A DNA stretch of 64,000 bases from CALBPI01 sp942491885 (GCA_942491885.1 CALOCQ010000002.1:806001-870000); one strand, 5' to 3'; positions 26,484 to 36,097 are shown, counted from the stretch's first letter. Notes: generated by a model from the letters alone, not told the origin. Translations and numbers: made by a program.

Positions 26484-27422
26484 ATGAACGAGTTTGAAAA
26501 CAACCTGGACGCGGTACGTGGCTACCTGACCGGGCTGCAAGCCAAAATCACCGACCGCGTTGCCGAGCTGGATGGCAAGGCGACGTTCAGCACCGACCGC
26601 TGGGAGCGCGAAGAAGGCGGCGGCGGTATTTCCAAAGTCCTGACCGATGGCGCGTTGATGGAACAGGCCGGTGTCGGCTTTTCACATGTCATGGGCGACC
26701 GTCTGCCACCGAGCGCGACCAAAGCCCGCCCTGAAATGGCAGGCCGGCGTTTCGAGGCGATGGGCGTATCGCTCGTTTTTCATCCGCACAATCCTCACGT
26801 CCCCACGACCCACGCGAACGTCCGTATGTTTGCGGCGATGTCCGACAACGACGAGCCCATCTGGTGGTTCGGCGGCGGCTTCGATCTGACCCCTTATTAC
26901 CCGGTCGCCGAGGATGTGCTGTCGTGGCACGAGACGGCGCAGGCCGCTTGCGCGCCGTTCGGTGATGACGTCTATCCCCGCTACAAGAAATGGTGTGACG
27001 AGTATTTCTACCTGCCCCATCGCGGTGAGACGCGCGGCGTTGGCGGTCTGTTTTATGATGACCTGAACAGCTGGGAGTTCGACAAGTGCTTCGCCTTCAT
27101 GCAAAGCGTCGGCGATCATTTCATGAAGGCCTACGAGCCGATCGTCGCGCGACGCCGCGACGATGCCTACACCGACGCCGAGCGCCATTTCCAGCTCTAC
27201 CGGCGCGGGCGCTATGTCGAGTTCAACCTTGTCTATGACCGCGGTACGTTATTCGGCCTGCAATCCGGCGGGCGCACGGAGTCCATCCTGATGTCGCTGC
27301 CTCCGCAGGTACGCTGGGAATACAACTGGCAGGCCGAGCCGGGTAGCCGCGAGGCGGCACTGACCGAGCAGTGGCTCAAGCCGCGCGAGTGGCTCGTCGA
27401 GCTCGATCCGGCGGCGGGATGA
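26484..27422 (+). CDS. hemF: Oxygen-dependent coproporphyrinogen III oxidase
   Basis: Converts coproporphyrinogen III to protoporphyrinogen IX with O2, which points to an aerobic organism. The 312-residue product carries the family signatures FSHVMGDRLP, FHPHNPHVPTTHANVRMF, WWFGGGFDLTPYYP, YFYLPHRGETRGVGGLFYDDL, and YVEFNLVYDRGTLFGLQSGGRTESILMS. Length and content are complete. The stop codon overlaps the ATG of the next gene (ATGA), so the two are translationally coupled. Confidence 0.96.
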   Translation: MNEFENNLDAVRGYLTGLQAKITDRVAELDGKATFSTDRWEREEGGGGISKVLTDGALMEQAGVGFSHVMGDRLPPSATKARPEMAGRRFEAMGVSLVFHPHNPHVPTTHANVRMFAAMSDNDEPIWWFGGGFDLTPYYPVAEDVLSWHETAQAACAPFGDDVYPRYKKWCDEYFYLPHRGETRGVGGLFYDDLNSWEFDKCFAFMQSVGDHFMKAYEPIVARRRDDAYTDAERHFQLYRRGRYVEFNLVYDRGTLFGLQSGGRTESILMSLPPQVRWEYNWQAEPGSREAALTEQWLKPREWLVELDPAAG

Positions 27423-27847
27423 GCGACGCCCGCCCGCCATTTCATCTCGCCCTGCCGGTCGCCGATCTTGGCGTGACACGCCGGTTCTATACCGACACGC
27501 TGGGCTGCGATATCGGTCGCGAGGACGCGCGCTGGCTCGATCTTGATTTTTTCGGCCACCAGGTAACCCTGCACCTCAGTGAAGCCTCGGCAGCCACGGA
27601 TGCCGCCAACGCTGTCGATGGTGATGCCGTCCCGGTACGCCACTTCGGGGCGATCTTGCCGCCGGACGAATGGCAGGCGCTGGCGCAGCGACTGACCGAC
27701 AAAGGCTGCGAATTCCTGATCGAGCCGCGCACACGCTTCGCAGGCCAGCCTGGCGAACAATCAACGCTGTTCCTCAAAGACCCGTCCGGCAACGCGCTCG
27801 AGTTCAAGAGCTTTGCCGACAATGCGCGCATCTTTGCGCGCGGCTAG
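27419..27847 (+). CDS. Glyoxalase/VOC family protein
   Basis: A 142-residue single-domain VOC protein: HLALPVADLGVTRRFYTDTLGCDIGRE at the N-terminus and FLKDPSGNALEFKSF at the C-terminus, with possible metal-binding His and Glu residues. Related proteins are commonly annotated as glyoxalases or dioxygenases without a known substrate. The ATG at 27419 overlaps the hemF stop; an open frame 16 codons longer lies inside hemF. Co-transcription with hemF is likely, but a haem-related role is only a guess. Confidence 0.85.
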   Translation: MSDARPPFHLALPVADLGVTRRFYTDTLGCDIGREDARWLDLDFFGHQVTLHLSEASAATDAANAVDGDAVPVRHFGAILPPDEWQALAQRLTDKGCEFLIEPRTRFAGQPGEQSTLFLKDPSGNALEFKSFADNARIFARG

Positions 27848-27850
27848 TTT

Positions 27851-28576
27851 GTGGCGATGAAACCCGATAAGCCGCCGCAATGCCAACCACCGTCGAAACT
27901 CGCTACGCTGCTTGAGGCACGCGCACCGCTCGACGGTTTACTGCTGGCGCTGCGCCTGCCGCAGCTGCTGCAAGCACCGCGCGGCGACGCGCGACCGATC
28001 TTGCTCGCGCCGGGCTATCGGGCCGACGAATTGTCGATGTGGCCAATGAAGCGGTTCCTGACACGTCTTGGCTACGACGTTTACGACTGGGGCCTTGGCC
28101 GCAACCAGGGAAATGTCGACCGGCTGACTGGACTGGTCCGCCAGCGCGTCGACGAAATTTTCGAGCAACGTGATGGCGACGCCGTCACGCTTATCGGCTG
28201 GAGCCTCGGTGGCACGGTCATGCGCGAGGTTGCGCGGTTCGAGCCTGACACGGTGCGCGAAATTATTACGCTTGGCTCGCCGATTGTCGGCGGGCCGAAG
28301 TACACCGCCGTTGGCTTGCGCTTCGCCGGTAGCATGGACCTCGACGCCTTCGAACTCGAGGTTCACAACCGCAACCTCATCGGTCTGACGCAACCGGTCA
28401 CCTCGATTTACAGCAAGCTCGACGGCGTAGTCGGCTGGCGTGCATCAATCGATAGCTATAACCCGCAGGCGCGTAACATACCGGTCTATAGCTCGCACTT
28501 CGGTCTCGGTGTCAACGCAAACGTGTGGCGGCTGATCGCCGACATCCTCGCCGGTAAGTTGCCCGATCCCGACTGA
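27851..28576 (+). CDS. Alpha/beta hydrolase
   Basis: A 241-residue protein with an alpha/beta-hydrolase fold. RPILLAPGYRADELSMWPMKRFLTRLGYDVYDWGLG forms the first strands. GWSLGG holds the nucleophile S118, and ITLGSPIVGGPK follows, as in lipase/PGAP1-like esterases. No signal peptide is seen, so it is probably cytoplasmic. The start is either GTG at 27851 or ATG at 27857. It comes 3 bp after the VOC gene and likely belongs to the hemF transcript. The substrate is unknown. Confidence 0.8.
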   Translation: MAMKPDKPPQCQPPSKLATLLEARAPLDGLLLALRLPQLLQAPRGDARPILLAPGYRADELSMWPMKRFLTRLGYDVYDWGLGRNQGNVDRLTGLVRQRVDEIFEQRDGDAVTLIGWSLGGTVMREVARFEPDTVREIITLGSPIVGGPKYTAVGLRFAGSMDLDAFELEVHNRNLIGLTQPVTSIYSKLDGVVGWRASIDSYNPQARNIPVYSSHFGLGVNANVWRLIADILAGKLPDPD

Positions 28577-28628
28577 ACACGCGCTTGCCGCGCTATCTGC
28601 CGATAGCTGCCTGTGGAATAATCAACGC

Positions 28629-31600
28629 ATGAAATTATTGCCCTGTTTGTTGCTGGCAGCGTTGTGTGCGGCGCCGCTGAGCGCCGAAGTACTTGAGCCG
28701 CTGCGCGGTCCTCTGCCGGCGGTGGATGCGGCGCTGGCCGCAGCGGACGGGCGCAGCGTCTGGATTGTGCAGCTCAAGACAGCGCCGGCTGTCCAGCGCG
28801 CAAGACAGCGTCAAGGCGGGCAAAAGGCGGCAGTATCGCTGGGCCAGCCATCTTCACAACCCTCTGACCGCAACGTTTCGGCGGTTGCGATCGCGGCCGG
28901 CGAGACGCTCGGCGAGCAGGCGACAGTACTGGCAAACGCGGGCATCAGCGCCCAGCCGCTGCACAGCTATAGCTACGTATTCAACGGTTTCGCAGCACGA
29001 CTTACCGGCGATGAGGCCGCACGCCTGCGCAACCTGCCGGGCGTGCGTAGCGTATTCCCCGATCAGATGCGCTCGCTGGCGACCAATTCCAGCCCGGGCT
29101 TTCTGGAGTTGTTCGACCCGGACAAAGGCCTTGTCAGCGCACAAGGTCTCAGCGGCGAAGACATTGTCATCGGCGTCATCGACTCCGGCATCACGCCGGA
29201 GAGCGCCAGCTTTGCCGATACGCGCGCAGCCGACTCGCCGCGCGCCTGCCAGTCGTCGTGGGGACAGAACTCGCTGCTCGGTCGCTGGCTGTGTAGTTAC
29301 TATCGCCGCAAACCTGCGGTGCAGGACTATGAACCGCTCGACGACTGGGCCGGAGAGTGCGTCGCGGGCGAACGTTTCGAGACCAGCGCGTGCAACAACA
29401 AGCTGATCGGCGCGCGCTTCTATTCCGAGGGCTCTGCCGCGGTAACCGATTTCGATGAAGGTGAGTTCCTGTCGCCGCGTGACGCGGACGGGCACGGCAC
29501 GCATATCGCGGCGACTGCGGCGGGCAACCGCGTCAGCGCCATACTGAGCGGCAGTGATGTCGCGAAGATCCGTGGTATCGCGCCGCGCGCGCGCATCGCC
29601 GCGTACAAGGCCTGCTGGCTGCGCCCCGGCGCAACCCGCGCCAGCTGCGCCGTATCTGATCTGGTGCGCGCGATCGACGATGCGGTCGCCGATGGCGTCG
29701 ATATCATCAACTACTCCGTCGGCAATACCGATGCGACCGTCAGTAACGCAGACGACGTGGCCTTGCTGAATGCGACCAAGGCCGGCGTGCTTGCGGTCGT
29801 GGCGGCCGGCAATGATGGTCCGCTACTGGGCACCATCGGCTCACCCGCCGGGTCGCCATGGACGCTGACAGTTGCCGCATCAAGCCGCGACGGAGAGCGC
29901 TTTGTTGAGGCAATGGAAATCACCGCACCGGCCAGCATCTCGGGTCGCTACGCAAGCCTTGAGGGCGCCTTTACCCCTGCGCTGTCAGACACCGGCAGCA
30001 TCAGCGCCGCACTCGCCGTTACCGACGATAACGACAACACGGCTGAAGATGGCAGTGATACCGGCAGCACCAGCGACGCCTGCCAGCCTTTGATCAACGC
30101 TGATGAGATTGACGGCGCTATCGCATTGATCCCCCGGGGCGGTTGCGATTTCTCCGTCAAGATCAGCAATGCGCAGGATGCCGGCGCGCTGGCGGTTGTT
30201 ATCTATAACAACCTGGGTGGGCCGGTGCTGATGCTGGGCGACGGCGCCGGCATCGACATACCGGCGGTCGCCATCGGCCAGGCTGACGGGCAGCTTTTCA
30301 CCGATACGATAAACGACGGTAATGCGGTCAACGCGACGCTCGCCAACGGGCTGTTCCTGAATGAACCGGATCAAGGTAATTTGCTCGGGCGCTTTTCATC
30401 CCGCGGGCCGTCCGGCGGCGCGCCCGACATCCTCAAGCCCGATGTGAGCGCACCGGGCATCAACATTCTGGCGGCCTATTCGCCGGACGTGGCAAACGGC
30501 GTTGCGGGTCAGCGCTTCGCCTATCTGACCGGCACATCGATGGCCGCACCGCATGTCGCCGGTAGCGCGGCATTATTGCTCGAGGCAAATCCGGATTGGT
30601 CTCCCAGTATGTTGCGCTCGGCATTAATGACCAGCGCACGTCGCGACATTTTGCAGAGCGACGGCACGACGGACGCCAACCCGTTCGACATTGGCGCCGG
30701 GCATATTGTGCCGAACGACGCGTTCGACCCCGGCCTTGTCTACGCAACCAGCGACGACGCCTATGACGCGTTTGCCTGCGCGATCGACGACTTCCCGATC
30801 GACGATGCCCGCTGTAGCGCGCTGGAGGCTGCCGGATTGTCGGGCGATCCGTCCGACCTCAACCAACCCTCAATCGCGATCAGTCGCCTGACACTTGAGA
30901 AAACCGTGCGCCGCACGCTGACCGCAACCAGCGACGGCAGCTGGAATGCGCGCCTGCTGCTACCGCAGGCGTTTACCGGCGATGTCGTACCGGCGACACT
31001 AAACCTGAGCGCCGGTGAATCGGTCGATGTGGACGTCACCATTCGCAGCCTCGGCCAGGCTCAGGATCTGTGGTATTTCGGCGCACTGGAATGGGTGTCC
31101 GACGAGCGCACGGTGTACAGCCCTATCGCATTCCGACCGGTACAAATTGCCGCACCGAGAGACCTCAGCGCCGCTGGCGGCAGCGGCGATCTCAGCTTCG
31201 ATGTGTCATTCGGCTACACGGGCAGCTACGACGCCAGCCTGTTCGGCTTCAAAGCCGCGGGCATTACCCGCGACTCCGTCGATCAGGATCCGTCACGCAC
31301 GTTCACGCGGCGCACAAATAACGGCGTTACCGCTTTCACTCTGACGGTACCGCCCGATCAGCTCTACCTGCGCATGCGCATGTTCGACGCGGCAACCGAC
31401 GGCGACGATGACCTGGACATCTATCTGTACTACTGCCCGACACCGGTGAGCTGTCGACGCGTCGGCGAGAGCACCGGCGAAACATCAGAAGAGCAAATAG
31501 ACATCGCGGGCCCAGCGCCGGGTCGCTATGAGGTGTATGTACACGGCTTCGATACCGACGACGTTCAGGGCGGCCCGGGTGCGAATTTCGAAGTATTTAC

Positions 31601-31793
31601 GTGGCTGATCGGTACGCTGGACACACCGGCAAACTCAAGCATTTCGGCACCAAACTTTGTCAGTGCCGGTGGTCGGGAATCACTGACGGTATCCTGGCGC
31701 GACCTGCAGACCGGCGAGCGCTATCTCGGCCTGGTCATTCACAGCACGCCGTCGGGTCCCGCAGCGCTGACCTTGATCAACGTCGATAACTAG
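28629..31793 (+). CDS. Secreted subtilisin-like protease with inserted PA domain
   Basis: A 1054-residue exported S8 peptidase. A signal peptide (about 1-20) is followed by an I9-type propeptide (about 45-147, HSYSYVFNGFAARLTGDEA) and the catalytic domain with D185 (VIDSGI), H289 (DADGHGTHIA), the oxyanion Asn region VVAAGNDGP, and S637 (TGTSMAAPHVAG). A protease-associated domain is inserted at about 485-565 (IDGAIALIPRGGCDFSVKI), the layout seen in plant cucumisin-like subtilases. The C-terminal 250 or so residues form Fn3/pre-peptidase-like beta domains. It is likely an extracellular scavenging protease. Its stop overlaps the stop of the convergent tag gene. Confidence 0.93.
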   Translation: MKLLPCLLLAALCAAPLSAEVLEPLRGPLPAVDAALAAADGRSVWIVQLKTAPAVQRARQRQGGQKAAVSLGQPSSQPSDRNVSAVAIAAGETLGEQATVLANAGISAQPLHSYSYVFNGFAARLTGDEAARLRNLPGVRSVFPDQMRSLATNSSPGFLELFDPDKGLVSAQGLSGEDIVIGVIDSGITPESASFADTRAADSPRACQSSWGQNSLLGRWLCSYYRRKPAVQDYEPLDDWAGECVAGERFETSACNNKLIGARFYSEGSAAVTDFDEGEFLSPRDADGHGTHIAATAAGNRVSAILSGSDVAKIRGIAPRARIAAYKACWLRPGATRASCAVSDLVRAIDDAVADGVDIINYSVGNTDATVSNADDVALLNATKAGVLAVVAAGNDGPLLGTIGSPAGSPWTLTVAASSRDGERFVEAMEITAPASISGRYASLEGAFTPALSDTGSISAALAVTDDNDNTAEDGSDTGSTSDACQPLINADEIDGAIALIPRGGCDFSVKISNAQDAGALAVVIYNNLGGPVLMLGDGAGIDIPAVAIGQADGQLFTDTINDGNAVNATLANGLFLNEPDQGNLLGRFSSRGPSGGAPDILKPDVSAPGINILAAYSPDVANGVAGQRFAYLTGTSMAAPHVAGSAALLLEANPDWSPSMLRSALMTSARRDILQSDGTTDANPFDIGAGHIVPNDAFDPGLVYATSDDAYDAFACAIDDFPIDDARCSALEAAGLSGDPSDLNQPSIAISRLTLEKTVRRTLTATSDGSWNARLLLPQAFTGDVVPATLNLSAGESVDVDVTIRSLGQAQDLWYFGALEWVSDERTVYSPIAFRPVQIAAPRDLSAAGGSGDLSFDVSFGYTGSYDASLFGFKAAGITRDSVDQDPSRTFTRRTNNGVTAFTLTVPPDQLYLRMRMFDAATDGDDDLDIYLYYCPTPVSCRRVGESTGETSEEQIDIAGPAPGRYEVYVHGFDTDDVQGGPGANFEVFTWLIGTLDTPANSSISAPNFVSAGGRESLTVSWRDLQTGERYLGLVIHSTPSGPAALTLINVDN

Positions 31794-32392
31794 GCGGCGT
31801 TGCCCAGCGCTGCACACACGTCATGGCGCTCGCAGCCAACGATATGATCGTTAATCAGTCCGACCGCCTGCATATAGGCATACATCGTTGTTGAGCCGAC
31901 GAATTTAAAGCCACGCTGGCGCAGGTCGGCGCTCAACGCATCCGAAATATCCGAGGTTGCCGGGCACTCGGACTGAGTGCGCCATTTGTTGTGTATCGGC
32001 GCATTATCGACAAATGCCCAGAGATACTCATCAAAGCTACCAAACAGTTGCTGCACTCCGATAAACCGCTGTGCGTTTCCGATCGCCGAGGCTATCTTGG
32101 CTTTGTTGCGCACGATCCCGGGGTTCTGGCGCAACGTTTCGGCGCGTGCGTCATCGAAGCGGGCCACACGCTCAACATCAAAATCGGCGAACGCCTCACG
32201 ATAGCCGGCGCGCTTGTGCAGGATAGTCGCCCACGACAATCCTGCCTGAGCGGTTTCGAGAACCAGAAATTCGAATAAGGTGCGGTCATCGTGTACCGGC
32301 ACGCCCCACTCGTCATCGTGGTAGGCGCGATAGGCTTCACTCACGCCAAGCGCCCATGGGCAGCAGTCTGCTGCGGCATCGTCCTGGCTCAT
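31790..32392 (-). CDS. tag: DNA-3-methyladenine glycosylase I
   Basis: Excises 3-methyladenine from alkylated DNA. The 200-residue product has the family motifs CPWAL, YRAYHDDEWGVPVHDD, FEFLVLETAQAGLSWATIL, LRQNPGIVRNKAKI, and near the C-terminus FKFVGSTTMYAYMQAVGLINDH. Zinc ligands Cys (near residue 11) and the late His/Cys residues (VGCERHDVC) are present. It lies downstream of the anti-sigma gene on the same strand after 131 bp and is probably separately expressed. Confidence 0.95.
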   Translation of the reverse strand: MSQDDAAADCCPWALGVSEAYRAYHDDEWGVPVHDDRTLFEFLVLETAQAGLSWATILHKRAGYREAFADFDVERVARFDDARAETLRQNPGIVRNKAKIASAIGNAQRFIGVQQLFGSFDEYLWAFVDNAPIHNKWRTQSECPATSDISDALSADLRQRGFKFVGSTTMYAYMQAVGLINDHIVGCERHDVCAALGNAA

Positions 32393-32523
32393 AGTTTTTC
32401 TCCGGCTGAGTCAGCAGCGCAGCCCACGCCGCACCATGTCTCTAGTATGTCGCCAACCGCCACTTCGGATGTAGTCACGATCCGCGGCAATCTGCGCGAA
32501 AATGCGCGCGCGGACAGCGCGGC

Positions 32524-33300
32524 TCAGGTCGTGTAGCTAACCGCGGCGAGCGCGCGTTCGCGAACCGCCTCGACGCTGGCCGCGTCGCGCCCGATGATCG
32601 CAATACTGCCACTGTCACCGACCGGCAGGATCACGCCTTCGAGACCATCACGCATGATCGACACGGGACCGTCGACGCGCTCTTCGGGCATCAGCAATAC
32701 GGTGACCGGACCATCGGCGCCCTGCATGACCAGATGCGGCACGAGCCGGCCATTAATCACGCAGCTCTTTGCGTAGCTGACGAGCGCCACATCATCGCCG
32801 AGCGTCGCACCGGCAGGCGTGAGCACCGCGCTGAGCTTGCCCGCGCCAACCGACGTACTCACCGGGCGCATGGCGCCGAGCTCCGGCCCTATATGTTCGA
32901 TGACAGATTCCGCGAGTTGCACGCCTGGATTTAGCGGCGCGTCTACATCGAACTGGCGCATCACCAGCAAGGCGGCCAGCGCGACACTTGCGGCCAGCGC
33001 GAGCCGTGCCGTCGTGCCGACTCCGCGTCGGGCTTTGGGTCGCAACGGCACAACATTTTCAACGGCGCCGTCATTTCCCGCAGCCCCTGCGCCCTGCTCC
33101 AGCGTTTGCATGTCCGGCAACGCGCCGGTGATGGTGCTCGGCACCGGCACGGCCATCAACGCGCTCAGGCGTCGCTCCAGCTTGCGCACTCTGACCAACA
33201 ATTTGTCACAGTCCGGGCATGCATTCGCGTGCTGGCGACGGTCATCGCTGTCCGCCTCAGGTTGCGCCAACACCGATTTTTCAAATTCTTCACAGTTCAT
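32524..33300 (-). CDS. Putative anti-sigma factor (DUF3379-like)
   Basis: A 258-residue protein encoded right behind an ECF sigma gene (16-bp gap). The N-terminus contains a zinc-finger-like HANACPDC motif, as in ZAS anti-sigma factors. A single membrane segment follows at about 121-138 (LALAASVALAALLVM), then an extracytoplasmic domain of about 120 residues. The start MNCEEFEKSV at 33300 is chosen; an earlier ATG exists but overlaps the sigma gene. I infer it holds the sigma factor at the membrane. No regulon can be read from the sequence. Confidence 0.75.
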   Translation of the reverse strand: MNCEEFEKSVLAQPEADSDDRRQHANACPDCDKLLVRVRKLERRLSALMAVPVPSTITGALPDMQTLEQGAGAAGNDGAVENVVPLRPKARRGVGTTARLALAASVALAALLVMRQFDVDAPLNPGVQLAESVIEHIGPELGAMRPVSTSVGAGKLSAVLTPAGATLGDDVALVSYAKSCVINGRLVPHLVMQGADGPVTVLLMPEERVDGPVSIMRDGLEGVILPVGDSGSIAIIGRDAASVEAVRERALAAVSYTT

Positions 33301-33316
33301 TGGTTTGCCAATTTGC

Positions 33317-33832
33317 CTATTCGCCATCGCCAAGGTCAAAATTCTCGATGAGCTTTTTTCGCGCCCGGTGGAGCCGTGTCAGCACAGCGCCATTACTAAG
33401 ACCCATAATCGCGGCGATTTCTTTCGTCGAATGTCCCATTAACACCTGCAAGGCCAGCGGCTCACGGTAGTCTTCATCCAGATCAAAAATGGCCTGTCGA
33501 AGATCATCACCATCGGTGTCATCTTCGGTCGCAAGCTGAAGCGTCGGTATACCAACCAGCTCGTCGATATCGACCGTCTCGAGGCGCTTGCGCTCGAAAA
33601 AGCGCGCATTCTCGCGGCGCACAATGGTCAGCAACCACGGTTTCGCGGCATCATCCTCGCGCAATGAGTCCAGCGACTTCCAGGCCCGCAGCATGGCGTC
33701 CTGCACAACGTCCTCGGCCAATTGCGGGTCGCGGCTCAACCAGTAGGCGTAGCGGTACAGGTCTGTCCTGTGCTCGCCGACCAGCCGATCGAAGCGCAGT
33801 TGCCGGGTTTTGTCTTCAGCATTGCCTTGCAT
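33317..33832 (-). CDS. ECF-type RNA polymerase sigma factor
   Basis: A 171-residue sigma-70 family member lacking regions 1 and 3. Region 2 spans about 20-90 (LYRYAYWLSRDPQLAEDVVQDAMLRAWKSL) and region 4 about 115-165 (YREPLALQVLMGHSTKEIAAIMGLSNGAVLTRLHRARKKL). It is transcribed divergently from hemB across 144 bp and is followed by its likely anti-sigma factor. The pairing suggests envelope or stress signalling, but the signal and targets are not evident. Confidence 0.93.
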   Translation of the reverse strand: MQGNAEDKTRQLRFDRLVGEHRTDLYRYAYWLSRDPQLAEDVVQDAMLRAWKSLDSLREDDAAKPWLLTIVRRENARFFERKRLETVDIDELVGIPTLQLATEDDTDGDDLRQAIFDLDEDYREPLALQVLMGHSTKEIAAIMGLSNGAVLTRLHRARKKLIENFDLGDGE

Positions 33833-33976
33833 CTAGTAGACCTTGGATATGGCCGAATTATTGCCACAGTCGGCAAATTTTCCTGCGTTGTGTTAAATCC
33901 CGCAGATCCGTCGCCTGTCGCTCGCGCCACTTTACTTGGACAGCGTGCCGGAATATAGCGAAAATCGCTGAGCAGA

Positions 33977-35002
33977 ATGAACAAGGCGAAGCTCATGCAC
34001 AACGACAAGACACCCGGATTTCCCCTGACCCGCATGCGTCGCCGGCGGCGCCACGGCTGGATCCGCGACATGCTCGCCGAGCACCGGCTTGGACCGGCCG
34101 ATTTTATCTATCCCGTATTCGTACTCGATGGCGAGGGCCTGGAGGAGGATGTCAGCTCCATGCCCGGCGTGAAACGGCGCAGTATCGACCGGCTGATCAC
34201 GCATCTTGCCGAGGTTGTCGAGCTCGGCATTCCGGCCGTCGTGCTATTCCCGGTCATCGGTCAGGAGCACAAGAGCGAGGACGGCGCAGAATCTCATAAC
34301 GACGACGGACTGGTGCCGCGCACGATTCGTGCGATCAAGTCGGCCTATCCGGAGCTTGGCGTAATCACCGATATCGCGCTGGACCCGTACACGACGCACG
34401 GTCAGGACGGCATTATCGACGACAGCGGCTATGTGCTGAACGATGTCACCGTCTCGATGCTCGAGCGTCAGGCTGTCTGCCACGCACAGGCCGGTGCGGA
34501 TGTTGTCTCGCCGTCAGACATGATGGACGGGCGTATCGGCGCTATCCGGCGCGCGCTGGAAGTGAATGGCCACATCAACACCATGATTCTCGCCTACTCG
34601 GCCAAATACGCGTCTTGCTTCTACGGGCCGTTCCGCGACGCTGTCGGTTCGGCGGGTAATCTCGGCGGTGGCGGTAAACACAGCTATCAGATGAACCCTG
34701 CCAACGGGCGCGAGTCATTGCGTGAAGTGGGCCTGGACATCGACGAAGGCGCGGACCTCGTTATGGTTAAACCGGCGATGCCCTATCTCGATGTCGTGCG
34801 ACGCGTTAACGACGCTTTCGAGGCGCCCGTGCTGGCCTATCAGGTCAGTGGCGAATACGCGATGCTCAAGGCGGCGGCGCAGAATGGCTGGCTGGATGAG
34901 CGCGAATCTGTGCTGGAATCGTTGCTGTCGATCAAGCGAGCCGGCGCTACAGCGATCCTGACGTATTTCGCAATCGATGCAGCAAAGTGGCTGACAGAGT
35001 AG
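33977..35002 (+). CDS. hemB: Porphobilinogen synthase (5-aminolevulinate dehydratase)
   Basis: Condenses two 5-aminolevulinates to porphobilinogen, the first common step to tetrapyrroles. The 341-residue product has both Schiff-base lysines: one in YSAKYASCFYGPFRDA and one in LVMVKPAMPYLDV. The active-site metal loop reads ALDPYTTHGQDG, lacking the three cysteines of zinc enzymes, so it should be a Mg-type enzyme as in Pseudomonas. The ATG at 33977 or one at 33995 (with an upstream AGGCG) may be the start. hemH and hemF are elsewhere in this window. Confidence 0.95.
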   Translation: MNKAKLMHNDKTPGFPLTRMRRRRRHGWIRDMLAEHRLGPADFIYPVFVLDGEGLEEDVSSMPGVKRRSIDRLITHLAEVVELGIPAVVLFPVIGQEHKSEDGAESHNDDGLVPRTIRAIKSAYPELGVITDIALDPYTTHGQDGIIDDSGYVLNDVTVSMLERQAVCHAQAGADVVSPSDMMDGRIGAIRRALEVNGHINTMILAYSAKYASCFYGPFRDAVGSAGNLGGGGKHSYQMNPANGRESLREVGLDIDEGADLVMVKPAMPYLDVVRRVNDAFEAPVLAYQVSGEYAMLKAAAQNGWLDERESVLESLLSIKRAGATAILTYFAIDAAKWLTE

Positions 35003-35063
35003 ACTTCGGCTGTGAAATCAAGCTGAATCATAAAGAAAATATTATCAGGGGAGTCGACCAACG

Positions 35064-35903
35064 GTGACGCAGGAAACAGCCATACTCGATCGTTACGGCG
35101 TGCTGGGATACCCCGTCGCGCACAGCAAGTCACCCATTATCCACCGTCTGTTTGCCGAGCAGACCGATCAGGCGCTGAGCTACGAGCTCCTTGAGGTACC
35201 CCCGGACAAGCTTGAAGCCGCGGTAAGGCAGTTCCAGAAGGCCGGTGGGCGCGGGCTGAATATCACCGTGCCACACAAGGCTCAGATCACCCGGCTGGTC
35301 GATGAACTGTCCGAAGAGGCGAGCATTGCCGGCGCGGTCAATACACTGTCCATCGACAAGGAACGGATCGTCGGCTACAACACCGACGGTATTGGCCTGG
35401 CGCGCGACCTAAGCGATAACTGGAAGCTCGACCTGAAGGGCAAACGTGTGCTGATCCTTGGTGCGGGCGGCGCTACTCAGGGCATCCTCGGGCCGTTGCT
35501 CGAGCTGCAGCCCGAGATCACCACGATCGCGAACCGCACCGTCAGCAAAGCCAATGCATTGGCGAATCATTTCGGCGCGCTGGGTGATGTCGAGGGCGTA
35601 CGCTTTCAGGACGTCAACAACGGCCCCGCGTACGATTTGATCATCAACGCAACCTCGGCCGGTATTTCCGGCGAGACCGCACCGTTTCCGCGCGGCGCCG
35701 TCGACCGCCGGCGCACCGCTTGCTACGACCTGTCCTACGCGCTGACGACAACACCGTTCATCCAGTGGGCGAAACAAATGGACGCAGCTAAGACGCGCTC
35801 GGGCTGGGGCATGCTGATCGAACAAGCGGCCGAGTCATTCCGTATCTGGCGGGGCGTCATGCCGGATACCGAAACGGTTATCAAGCAACTGCCGGTTACC
35901 TGA
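35064..35903 (+). CDS. aroE: Shikimate dehydrogenase
   Basis: Reduces 3-dehydroshikimate to shikimate with NADPH in aromatic amino acid synthesis. The 279-residue product has the substrate-binding part YGVLGYPVAHSKSPIIHRLFAEQ, the catalytic lysine in NITVPHKAQI, the NADP-binding GAGGATQGI, and a C-terminal GWGMLIEQAAESFRIW. The start is a GTG at 35064 behind an AGGGGAG ribosome-binding site. It follows hemB by 61 bp and may share its transcript. It supplies chorismate for the trp operon found further along. Confidence 0.95.
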   Translation: MTQETAILDRYGVLGYPVAHSKSPIIHRLFAEQTDQALSYELLEVPPDKLEAAVRQFQKAGGRGLNITVPHKAQITRLVDELSEEASIAGAVNTLSIDKERIVGYNTDGIGLARDLSDNWKLDLKGKRVLILGAGGATQGILGPLLELQPEITTIANRTVSKANALANHFGALGDVEGVRFQDVNNGPAYDLIINATSAGISGETAPFPRGAVDRRRTACYDLSYALTTTPFIQWAKQMDAAKTRSGWGMLIEQAAESFRIWRGVMPDTETVIKQLPVT

Positions 35904-36030
35904 ACAACGCTCGCTCTGACGAATTCGGGATCGTCATTGCGTCGAGCTTCTTGACTAATTGTCTATGGCTTGTCGACTAAAAATCAGGCTTCCTCAAAGA
36001 AAGTAACCTTTTTTCGGCCATAAGCGCATC

Positions 36031-36097
36031 TACAATCTTACTGTTGTCGAACTCTCTCCCCGTACCATGACGGTACTACAACAGTTTTATGTAGGAG
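36031..36097 (+). promoter_or_regulatory. Promoter and structured leader of the DUF4397 gene
   Basis: A -10-like TACAAT lies at 36031-36036. The predicted transcript would start near 36043, at the edge of a long inverted repeat: ACTGTTGT (36040-36047) pairs with ACAACAGT (36078-36085), enclosing an inner hairpin GTACC/GGTAC (36062-36066 and 36072-36076). An AGGAG site (36093-36097) follows, 9 bases before the ATG. No good -35 was found. Confidence 0.4.
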
